Source: a virus. From it: a stretch of 62,756 nucleotides of DNA. The notes under the pieces were generated by a model, which worked only from the letters and a program-made list of their open reading frames with translations, was not told the origin of the DNA and made no database searches. Of the stretch, positions 56,849 to 62,756 are shown one piece after another. The stretch spans positions 1-62,756 of IMG/VR virus record IMGVR_UViG_3300027869_000002; one strand, 5' to 3'. The position numbers and the translations under genes are program-made. Numbering within the stretch: the first letter of the stretch is position 1; the number at the start of each line of letters is the position of its first letter.

Positions 56849-57892
56849 TTACTTCGGTCCTTTGATGCCCAGGTGATCGCACGGTGCGTCGGTGAGATCC
56901 TGTCTCACTCCCAGGTATCGTTCGGTGGTTTGAATCGACGAATGGCCCAGGCTGAGCTGGATTTGTCCTAACTCCGCCTTGCCGCCGTGCGCCAGTTTTG
57001 CAAACGTGCGCCGCAGATCGTGGGGCGCAAGGTGAGGAAGCGCCATCGCGCGGCCGTACGCGGCAACCAGGTCGTGGATGTTCTGGCCTACCAGCGGGCT
57101 CGATTGCAGCCGGCCGTGGTTATCGAGCGATCGGAAGACGCTGCCTGAGTTGCCCGCTCCAGAGAACTCTTGCCAGGCGTCGATCGCCAGCTTGGCCCAG
57201 TCCGGCATGGGCACGCTGCGGACGCGGTTCCCTTTGCCGCGAATGTCCAGGATCATCCAGCGCCCGTTGCGCTGCTGGATATCTACCCACTTCAGGTTTG
57301 CGGCTTCCGCGCGCCGCAGGCCTGCACCGATCAGTACGGCGAGGATCGCCCGATCGCGTACCCCCTTTAACGTCGAGGGGTCCGGAAGACCGAGGAGCTG
57401 CTCGGCCTGGTCCATGGTGAGCCAGGTGCCGGTGCGGACGCCTGAAGATTTCTCGCCTTTCACCCGGGCGATGCCGGCCGCCAGCTCGGGAGCGAGTAGT
57501 CCGTTGTCCGCAGCTTCCGCTGCCAGGCGCCGGACGGCCGTCAATTTCAGGTTCATTGAAGCAGGCGCCAGGCCCGAGGCCGCCAGGTGCCTTCCGTACC
57601 GCTGGACGAGCGCCTTCGAAAACGGTTCTCCTCGAGGGACCCACTCCAGGAAGCGCGATAGCGCCAGGTTATAGGCGCGCCGGCTTTGGGGTGAGCTGAG
57701 GGAATCGAGGACCAGTGCCTTGATGCGGTGCAGATCGAGGGGATCCGCCACCGGCTGGATTGCCGAGGGCGCCGGCACTATCGCCAGGTCCGCCGCGGCT
57801 GGCCGGGCCCGCTCGCTGATTTGGTTTTCGGTGGTAACGCCGGCGCCGCTCGCTGATTCCACAGAGGCGCGCTCGAGGTCCGGCTGGCTCAA
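56849..57892 (-). CDS. Tyrosine recombinase 1 (integrase), 347 aa
   Basis: A TTG start at 57892 overlapping the microprotein stop (TTGA) is preferred; the frame stays open further upstream. N-terminal SAM-like core-binding domain (SPQSRRAYNLALSRFLEWV). Catalytic domain residues: Arg in GLRRAEAANL, HDLRR (His-x-x-Arg), LGHSS, and the Tyr in TTERYLG. XerC/D-like in length. Likely phage integrase or dimer resolution enzyme. Confidence 0.88.
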   Translation of the reverse strand: MSQPDLERASVESASGAGVTTENQISERARPAAADLAIVPAPSAIQPVADPLDLHRIKALVLDSLSSPQSRRAYNLALSRFLEWVPRGEPFSKALVQRYGRHLAASGLAPASMNLKLTAVRRLAAEAADNGLLAPELAAGIARVKGEKSSGVRTGTWLTMDQAEQLLGLPDPSTLKGVRDRAILAVLIGAGLRRAEAANLKWVDIQQRNGRWMILDIRGKGNRVRSVPMPDWAKLAIDAWQEFSGAGNSGSVFRSLDNHGRLQSSPLVGQNIHDLVAAYGRAMALPHLAPHDLRRTFAKLAHGGKAELGQIQLSLGHSSIQTTERYLGVRQDLTDAPCDHLGIKGPK

Positions 57893-57966
57893 AACCAAGG
57901 CCCCAGGAGCCAGAGAATGCGGAGTTGGAGGCGTTCCCACCAGGTGAACTGCCGCAATTTCGACAT
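57889..57966 (-). CDS. Trp-rich microprotein 3, 25 aa
   Basis: QFTWWERLQLRILWLL resembles the YTWWEWL core of the microproteins at 9575 and 10621. The stop overlaps the TTG of integrase 1. Promoter-proximal place in front of a recombinase. Confidence 0.5.
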   Translation of the reverse strand: MSKLRQFTWWERLQLRILWLLGPWF

Positions 57967-58046
57967 AAATAATGCAAACAGCCTGCTACGGGGCTATCGC
58001 CATGCAGCCATAGGACTTGGAGAATGGAAACGGGCTATTTTCGCGA

Positions 58047-58128
58047 AATGAACGCAGGCGGTTTTGAACGTTTTTCGAAATTTCGTTCATTCCCGTGCGT
58101 TTGATAATTCCCGTTAACACACGCACGG
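58047..58128. promoter_or_regulatory. Two nested inverted repeats near integrase 1
   Basis: AATGAACG / CGTTCATT (58047-58054 with 58084-58091) and CCGTGCGT / ACGCACGG (58093-58100 with 58121-58128) lie in the AT-richer gap 57967-58225. They may be recombinase arm sites or operators. An AAAGGTGAC direct repeat follows at 58203-58222. No gene is seen in this gap. Confidence 0.5.
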
Positions 58129-58225
58129 CGCGAACTGCCGGCGGCCGGAAAGCGTCCTCGGGAAACCGCGGCCGGAACTTTCCGAAATCCCAACCGTGAC
58201 TTAAAGGTGACCAAAAGGTGACTGC

Positions 58226-58408
58226 TCAGGCTGCCCGGACCATGGCGTCCTTAGCGTGAGGCGCATTGTAAACCACGGTTCGGAACAGCCGCTCCCGGAT
58301 CAGCGCCTCAACCGCATCGAGCGTCTGGCAGTCCGGGCATTCTCCGCCCTGGCAGTCATGATCGAGCAGCAGCTGGAGATATTGCCGGATTTCAGACACC
58401 CTGGACAC
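58226..58408 (-). CDS. Small Cys protein, 60 aa
   Basis: LLLDHDCQGGECPDCQTL has three Cys in a zinc-knuckle spacing after a helical start, followed by AVEALIRERLF. Unknown; promoter-proximal to the integrase gap. Confidence 0.6.
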   Translation of the reverse strand: MSRVSEIRQYLQLLLDHDCQGGECPDCQTLDAVEALIRERLFRTVVYNAPHAKDAMVRAA

Positions 58409-58483
58409 CCGGTCGATCGGCGCCTGAATCGGGAGCGGGGCTAAAGGGGTGGGATAGCCGCTCGCTCGCCGGGCGCCCAGGTT

Positions 58484-58672
58484 TCAGTACAGTTTCAGTG
58501 CCAACGCCACCCGCGGGTCTTCGAAGCGGTGCAGATCGAGGCGCCGGTAGAGCGTCCGCAAACGCGCGCGCACGGTAGAGACGGACATGCCGAGCTCGCG
58601 CCCGATGCTCTCATTCGAACGCGCCTGTATGACCAGGCCGACGATGGCCGTTTCGCGTGGGGTCAGTTCCAT
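58484..58672 (-). CDS. Stand-alone LuxR/GerE HTH, 62 aa
   Basis: LTPRETAIVGLVIQARSNESIGRELGMSVSTVRARLRTLYRRL covers the entire protein, a GerE-type HTH without partner domain. It starts one base before the stop of the upstream membrane gene. A second LuxR-type regulator besides 56006-56467. Confidence 0.7.
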   Translation of the reverse strand: MELTPRETAIVGLVIQARSNESIGRELGMSVSTVRARLRTLYRRLDLHRFEDPRVALALKLY

Positions 58673-58897
58673 TTAGGATGGCACCACCACCACGGGCGGA
58701 AGCCCCATGCGCTCGCGGCAGACAGTCTCCTTGACGTAATGCACGGAGATGCGGCGCTCGAAGTCTGCCAGTTGCTCGGTCATTTTGGCGCTCAGCAGTG
58801 CGTTCGCGGCCGAGCTGCGGGCATTGTAAATGGTCCAGATACAGCTTGCGACCCAACCTAAAAGCAGCCCTGCGGCCGAAAACCATGCTGTATTCAT
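58673..58897 (-). CDS. Membrane-anchored small protein, 74 aa
   Basis: FSAAGLLLGWVASCIWTIY membrane helix then a helical tail with AKMTEQLADFERRISVHYVKE. It could be an inner-membrane spanin partner for the lipoprotein gene upstream; that pairing is only positional. Confidence 0.55.
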   Translation of the reverse strand: MNTAWFSAAGLLLGWVASCIWTIYNARSSAANALLSAKMTEQLADFERRISVHYVKETVCRERMGLPPVVVVPS

Positions 58898-58915
58898 TAT
58901 GGACCTTCGCGTCTT

Positions 58916-59422
58916 TTATTTACCGACAGCCTTGGCAACGGCCGCGGCGCGGGCTTGGAGGGCGGGAGCCTGTTTCACGTCTGAAACTGTCACAACAGGA
59001 GGCGGAGCGGTGGGCGCGAAGAGTGCCAGCAACACCCGAATGCCGGCATCGGCCGCGGAGAGGTAGGTCTGGGCCTGGGGGGAGAAGTTCGAGATATTGA
59101 TGCCCGTCAAGCACGCGGTGCCCTTGATCGCTAGTTGGGTTCCGGTAGCGCCCGCGGCGATGGCTTGACTGGCGCACGCGAGACCGGTCGAGAAGTCACC
59201 GAGGCCGGCTTCCACCTCAGCCTTTACCGACGCCGACATGTTCGGCATCAGCGGGACGACGGCTTCACCGACGGCGATGCCTACCGTGATCTTCGCGATG
59301 ACATCGGAGGGTTGCGGAGGCGCCGGCGTTGCTCCGGTGGTTGCCGACTTCGCGCAACCGGCCATACCGACGATGAGGACCGCGGCGAGCGCGACGATTG
59401 TCAGGCGTTGGGAGAATTGCAT
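58916..59422 (-). CDS. Lipoprotein, 168 aa
   Basis: Signal peptide with lipobox (VGMAGC), then Ser/Thr/Pro-rich linker and Ala-rich helical domain with three cysteines. Probably an outer-membrane or periplasm-facing lipoprotein. Spanin, superinfection exclusion or conversion gene are all possible. Confidence 0.65.
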   Translation of the reverse strand: MQFSQRLTIVALAAVLIVGMAGCAKSATTGATPAPPQPSDVIAKITVGIAVGEAVVPLMPNMSASVKAEVEAGLGDFSTGLACASQAIAAGATGTQLAIKGTACLTGINISNFSPQAQTYLSAADAGIRVLLALFAPTAPPPVVTVSDVKQAPALQARAAAVAKAVGK

Positions 59423-59455
59423 TTCTAAAAGTCCTTTTTTGAAAATGTGGGAATT

Positions 59456-59833
59456 TCAGGCCGCGCAGCTGTTCAAAACTTCGCGGTAAATGCGCCGGTT
59501 TCGGCGCCGGATGGGCTTGATGGTCCAGCAGCGATCGGGGTTGCCGGTCCAGTCCGTCTGGTCAACGGCGTGGTTATGTGACAGGCGCCGCGGGTTCCCC
59601 TGCTTCGCTTTCATGGCCAGATCGTCAGACGTGGCCGTGATGCGCAGCTCGACAATGCGCCGCTCGCCCTTGTTGCGCTTGCGCACGGCTTTCACGTTGG
59701 GCGCCTTCAGGAGCAACTGAACGCGAGATGGGTCGGCCAGCTCGATGAACCTATCCCCTTCAAACACAGGCACAAATCCAGCGGCAATCAGAATCGCCGA
59801 CATGCGCGGGCCTGGATAGGTGGAGACTGACAC
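59456..59833 (-). CDS. Hypothetical protein, 115-125 aa
   Basis: Starts at 59833 (GTG) or at the ATG 59803; neither has a strong ribosome site. GFVPVFEGDRFIELADPS and ERRIVELRITATSDD, then a basic end with PIRRRNRRIYREVLN. Unknown. Confidence 0.55.
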   Translation of the reverse strand: MSVSTYPGPRMSAILIAAGFVPVFEGDRFIELADPSRVQLLLKAPNVKAVRKRNKGERRIVELRITATSDDLAMKAKQGNPRRLSHNHAVDQTDWTGNPDRCWTIKPIRRRNRRIYREVLNSCAA

Positions 59834-59895
59834 TTCGGGTGTAACGGGTGAAACCAGAGTGGATTGATGCGGGCGCTCTGCCGCCCAGCGCTGCC

Positions 59896-60342
59896 TTACG
59901 CCGCCTGCAATGCAGCTTCTGTCGGCCGGGGGATGGCCGTCAGGTGGCGTGAGCCTCGCCGCTCGTTGGTGGTATAGAGGCCCTTCTTGTCTTTCGGGTC
60001 GGGGAGCTGACTAGCAGCGATTTGGCAGCGGTCGAGAAACTCCGCGGCGCCCCACAATCGCTTCAGCTTTCGTTTACCGGCTAATGTTACTTCGCGCCGG
60101 AAGTCACACACTGAGATCAGGAGACGGGATTCCAACCCATCGATAAAGCCAGGATCGACGCCCCGCATGGAGGGGGGCAGCAGTTTCAAAAAATGCTCTC
60201 GCAGGTCTTCGAGCCGCTTGATTTTCGCCTGCCACGGGGCCAGGGCGATCGAAACCTCTTTGCTGAGGCGTGCCCATTCATCCACGGGATCTTCGAGACC
60301 CAGCGACTGAACGGTTACCTCGGGGGAGGGTGAGGCGGTCAT
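59896..60342 (-). CDS. Hypothetical protein, 148 aa
   Basis: Mostly helical: WARLSKEVSIALAPWQAKIKRLEDLREHFLKLL, then a basic end (NERRGSRHLTAIPRP). Located between the two integrases and preceded by a dispersed element and palindrome. Confidence 0.6.
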   Translation of the reverse strand: MTASPSPEVTVQSLGLEDPVDEWARLSKEVSIALAPWQAKIKRLEDLREHFLKLLPPSMRGVDPGFIDGLESRLLISVCDFRREVTLAGKRKLKRLWGAAEFLDRCQIAASQLPDPKDKKGLYTTNERRGSRHLTAIPRPTEAALQAA

Positions 60343-60408
60343 TGTTCAGTCCGATTGTACGCAAAGGCACGGAGTCTGTAAATCGTCCCTGGGGCCTAAT
60401 GGAAGGGT

Positions 60409-60428
60409 ATTAGGCTTCAAAGCCTAAT
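60409..60428. promoter_or_regulatory. 20-bp inverted repeat ATTAGGCTT-CA-AAGCCTAAT
   Basis: Nine-base perfect arms, plus an additional GGCCTAAT at 60393-60400. It adjoins the 3' side of dispersed element copy 5. May be a repressor site or RNA hairpin. Confidence 0.55.
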
Positions 60429-60429
60429 T

Positions 60430-60535
60430 GATTTTGGAGCTTCGCGCGCCGCAATCGCTCGGTTTGTGGTTGCACCTGGTCACCGCTTGTCTGCCGCGCA
60501 CCTCCTACCGCAGGCCCGGCTGGAGTGAGGAGTGA
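60430..60535 (-). repeat. Dispersed intergenic element, copy 5
   Basis: On the minus strand CCAGCCGGGCCTGCGGTAGG, CCAGGTGCAAC, GAGCGATT and GCGAAGCTCC match copies 2, 3 and 1 in order. About 88 bases upstream of the gene starting at 60342. The remainder of 60536-60928 shows no reliable gene. Confidence 0.65.
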
Positions 60536-60928
60536 CACTCCAGGCACGGCGTGCTGAGGACTACAATGGCAGTTTCGGTTGAAAGGAGGAGGGGTGGGCC
60601 AGTCAGAAGGATGGACTGGCCCGGGAATGCTCTATTCGCTACTCTCTCTGTTCATGCCGAATGTACCACATTCCGGCCCAGTTAGCAGCTTCCGACCGCC
60701 CCTCGCCCGCCTCGCTATGTTAGTGCACAGTTGCGCAATATGGCCGGGGCCAAAGAATTCTCTTGATTTTTCGAGGGTGGTGCGTTTATTCTACGAAACA
60801 GGTTTCGGGCGGTTGGGACGGTGCCGCTCCCTGGTACTCATACGGGGAAATCGGACACTACCCGGCCCAGCCGCTCGGCTCTTTAGTGAGAGCAGCAGCC
60901 TATGAGAGATGCAGGCCCAACCCGACCG

Positions 60929-61870
60929 CTACAATCCCACCTGCCCCGAACAATTGCCTACGAACGGATCGCTCTGCCGGACGTACCTGCGCAGGCTCGA
61001 AAGCGACCGGTGACCGGTGTGGCCGGCGATGGCGATCTCGTTCAAGCCGTGTTCAAAACAGCTCGTCACAAAGCCGCTTCTGAGAGAGTGCCCGCCGTAT
61101 TCCGCGGCGTTATATCCCAGGGCGCGCGCCCCGCGTTTGACGACGTACGCTATCGTAGATGGGTGCAATCGCCTGGTGAAGGCCTGCGATCCGAAGGCGG
61201 GAGTGAACAGCGGACCGGGGGAGCTACCGCGTTTTTTGAGCCAGGTTTCGATCGCACGGACCGGGCAGGTTTCCGGATGCTCACCTCTGGCGATGGCGAT
61301 CAATCGCCCCTTCCCCAGGCGGTCCTGTTTCTCGTTGCGGATCTCGATCAGCAGTCCGCGCTGCTCTACCGTTACGTCCGCCAAGTCCAGGCGACAGAGG
61401 CTGCGGCGGCGCAGTGCGGAGGCGAAGCCCAGGGTAAGAATAGCCCGATTTCTGGCTTTCAGGCTTTCCGGCCCGGCGACCGCATCGCACATCCGGCGCA
61501 GCAGATCGACCGTCACCGGCCGCTTCTGAGAGGGCCGCTGGCATCGAAGGCGCTGGGCACCTCGCAACAGCGCGCGGATCTCACCCGAGACGGGCGAGGG
61601 GAAGCCGCCCTGGATGTGTCTGTGGCGGATGGCGGTAAGGTATCGCCTGACCGTCGAAAGCTTCTTGGGCGCCACCAGCAGGCCCGTGAGGTACAGGACT
61701 ATCGTCTCGCCGGAGGCCGGCAGGCTCTCTCTCCCCAGGATCCGGCACCAGGAGTCAAACGACGCCCAATTAGCGGCGTAGAACTGGCGCGTCGAATCCG
61801 CGTAAGCGGCGCCGCGCATCATCACCTCGGCGGAGGCGAGCAGCAGCCGCTCGCATTCCTGGTCGAGCAT
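60929..61870 (-). CDS. Tyrosine recombinase 2, 313 aa
   Basis: N-terminal core-binding part (DSTRQFYAANWASFDSWC). Catalytic Arg in FASALRRRSLCRL, GHSLRSGF (His-x-x-Arg), GHTGHRSLSSLRRYVR (His plus Tyr). Different subfamily from recombinase 1, closer to stand-alone phage or mobile-element recombinases with a CRILGRES signature. With both enzymes the genome could integrate and excise with separate enzymes, or one may be recently acquired. Confidence 0.87.
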   Translation of the reverse strand: MLDQECERLLLASAEVMMRGAAYADSTRQFYAANWASFDSWCRILGRESLPASGETIVLYLTGLLVAPKKLSTVRRYLTAIRHRHIQGGFPSPVSGEIRALLRGAQRLRCQRPSQKRPVTVDLLRRMCDAVAGPESLKARNRAILTLGFASALRRRSLCRLDLADVTVEQRGLLIEIRNEKQDRLGKGRLIAIARGEHPETCPVRAIETWLKKRGSSPGPLFTPAFGSQAFTRRLHPSTIAYVVKRGARALGYNAAEYGGHSLRSGFVTSCFEHGLNEIAIAGHTGHRSLSSLRRYVRQSDPFVGNCSGQVGL

Positions 61871-61948
61871 AGTCTCGATGGTGGCGCGTGCTCGGGTTGG
61901 ATTGGTAGTCCCGTATGGGTTGGGAGGGGCCCAGAGGTCCCATTTCCC

Positions 61949-61970
61949 GCGATATTGGAACTACTATCGC
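61949..61970. promoter_or_regulatory. Inverted repeat upstream of recombinase 2
   Basis: GCGATA / TATCGC arms (61949-61954 with 61965-61970) around a 10-base centre, in the divergent gap 61871-62208 between recombinase 2 and the early operon. Another perfect palindrome, CAACGCGTTG, is at 62091-62100. Likely regulatory sites for the early operon; no gene seen in the gap. Confidence 0.45.
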
Positions 61971-62208
61971 AGGTTCCCGCTACCGTGGCTGCTCGCATGA
62001 GCCGCGGAAGATCCCCTCCATTAACTGACTTTTAACCTGTCGGCTGGATGTCTTCTTGGCAGGAGGGTAGCCAGCAAACAAGTCCATTATCAACGCGTTG
62101 GAGGTTACGGCTCTGTTCTATTTTCTACCAGAGTTTCCCGCCTTCGCGCAAGTCCTGCCAGCGAAATTATCAGAACGGCAACGTTCAGAAAAGAGGCAGC
62201 GATCCAGC

Positions 62209-62532
62209 ATGGAAAATCCGAGTGCTATTGAAAGCGTGCTGATGGCTTACATCGAGAAGCGCGCGGGGCGCCAATTCACCCGCATCCCGTTATGCCAGAT
62301 GGGACAGCACTGCCACCGAAGCGAGCGTATGGTGGGTCTCTACCTCAGCCGGCTGGAGGCCTCCGGCTTACTTGAACGCCAGATACCAGGCCAGCACAGC
62401 CACAAGCTTGGATGCCGCCTCACAGCCGCCGGTCGAGCGCATCTGGCGGCCATGTTTATGTCGCCTCATCGCCAGAATTATGAGGGTGCGCTCGTGCCTT
62501 CAGCGTCACACCGGCACGGAGGTGCCGCATGA
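62209..62532 (+). CDS. Winged-helix regulator, MarR-like, 107 aa
   Basis: The ATG at 62209 is preferred; the frame extends upstream. IESVLMAYIEKRAGRQF, then HCHRSERMVGLYLSRLEASGLLER and LTAAGRAHLAAMF give a winged-helix domain with the final helix as in MarR/transcription-factor families. It leads the early operon, with its stop overlapping the initiator gene. A good candidate for early regulator or repressor. Confidence 0.6.
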   Translation: MENPSAIESVLMAYIEKRAGRQFTRIPLCQMGQHCHRSERMVGLYLSRLEASGLLERQIPGQHSHKLGCRLTAAGRAHLAAMFMSPHRQNYEGALVPSASHRHGGAA

Positions 62533-62756
62533 ACGCGCCCGAAGTTCAACCTACCGTGAAGATTCCGGACCGCCCGCCCGTTCTGTTTCCTTTGGAAGAA
62601 CTGCCCGAAGAAGCCGGGTATATCGAGGTGATCAAGAAGGAGTTCACGGCCCTCGGCCGCCGCGCGCATCCGATGGCCATCATCCTGATGCAGTTCATCG
62701 ACTCCCGCACCAGGTCTGCTCCCCTGCTCTACAACGGCAAGCGACCCACCCACGCC
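62529..62756 (+). CDS. Replication-initiator-like winged-helix protein, N-terminal part (continues at base 1)
   Basis: The ATG at 62529 overlaps the stop codon of the preceding regulator gene by four bases (ATGA). The frame is open to the window end and is the same frame that resumes at base 2. The complete protein is 460 residues (101 nt here before the duplicated segment plus 1,282 nt at the left end). The N-terminus is proline- and acid-rich and leads into the winged-helix segment encoded at the start of the window. Confidence 0.85.
   Translation, partial: MNAPEVQPTVKIPDRPPVLFPLEELPEEAGYIEVIKKEFTALGRRAHPMAIILMQFIDSRTRSAPLLYNGKRPTHA
62630..62756. repeat. Terminal direct repeat, right copy (circular join)
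   Basis: Exact copy of bases 1-127. Collapsing it gives a genome of about 62,629 bp. Confidence 0.95.

Noticed and set aside
60579-60905. Plus-strand open frame of 108 codons with AAAGGAGG upstream
   Set aside because: The Shine-Dalgarno is good, but the product is Pro/Ser/Arg-rich without pattern and the region is otherwise intergenic. Left out as unproven.
1-62756. tRNA genes, CRISPR arrays and diversity-generating retroelements
   Set aside because: No cloverleaf with a plausible anticodon was seen, no regular spacer array was found, and there is no reverse transcriptase. The GSPPV motif is therefore not explained by a retroelement.

Overview
The window is the complete genome of a tailed double-stranded DNA phage. 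Its first 127 bases reappear exactly as its last 127 bases (1-127 = 62630-62756), so the unit is about 62,629 bp and closes into a circle, and one gene runs through the join (62529 to the end, then 1-1282). The base composition is GC-rich. The host is not identifiable from sequence alone. Dockerin-type exported proteins and the general style of the accessory genes would fit a soil bacterium such as an Acidobacteriota member, but that is only a guess. Two tyrosine recombinases and an operator-like divergent promoter region suggest a temperate phage. The absence of sheath, tube and baseplate genes, together with a 906-residue tape measure, suggests a siphovirus with a tail of roughly 130-140 nm.

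Layout. (1) 62.2-6.4 kb, plus strand: a tightly overlapping early operon with a winged-helix regulator, a replication-initiator-like protein, several small HTH and zinc-binding proteins, an HNH protein and many very small genes. (2) 6.5-8.5 kb: a lone minus-strand gene of unknown function and a promoter driving two paralogous coiled-coil genes. (3) 8.5-11.1 kb, minus strand: a small operon with a Ref/DUF968-like HNH nuclease and Trp-rich microproteins. (4) 11.1-11.3 kb: divergent promoters with GCTAGC-type dyads. (5) 11.3-14.8 kb, plus strand: exported and membrane-anchored accessory genes. (6) 53.5-15.0 kb, read on the minus strand: a classic head-to-tail late block of HNH, ParB-methylase, small and large terminase, a proteasome-like Ntn hydrolase, portal, HK97 protease, capsid, decoration, a sugar-modification island, connectors, tail tube, frameshifted tail chaperone, tape measure, tail hub and fibres. 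Plus-strand accessory genes, including an Hfq-like Sm protein, are embedded in it in antisense. (7) 53.5-61.9 kb, minus strand: lysozyme, exported proteins including two dockerins, LuxR-type regulators and the two integrases.

The points most worth pursuing are these. A GSPP(V) pentapeptide recurs 12 times across late proteins, written with different codons including both serine codon families. At least seven diverged copies of a ~100-nt intergenic element sit at accessory-gene junctions, mostly just upstream of gene starts. The phage encodes a proteasome-like Ntn hydrolase with exact Thr1/Asp17/Lys33 spacing, an Hfq-like protein, two exported dockerin proteins, and a glycan cluster (three GT2 enzymes, a methyltransferase/GT-D fusion, a PIG-L deacetylase and two methyltransferases) lying inside the morphogenesis block.
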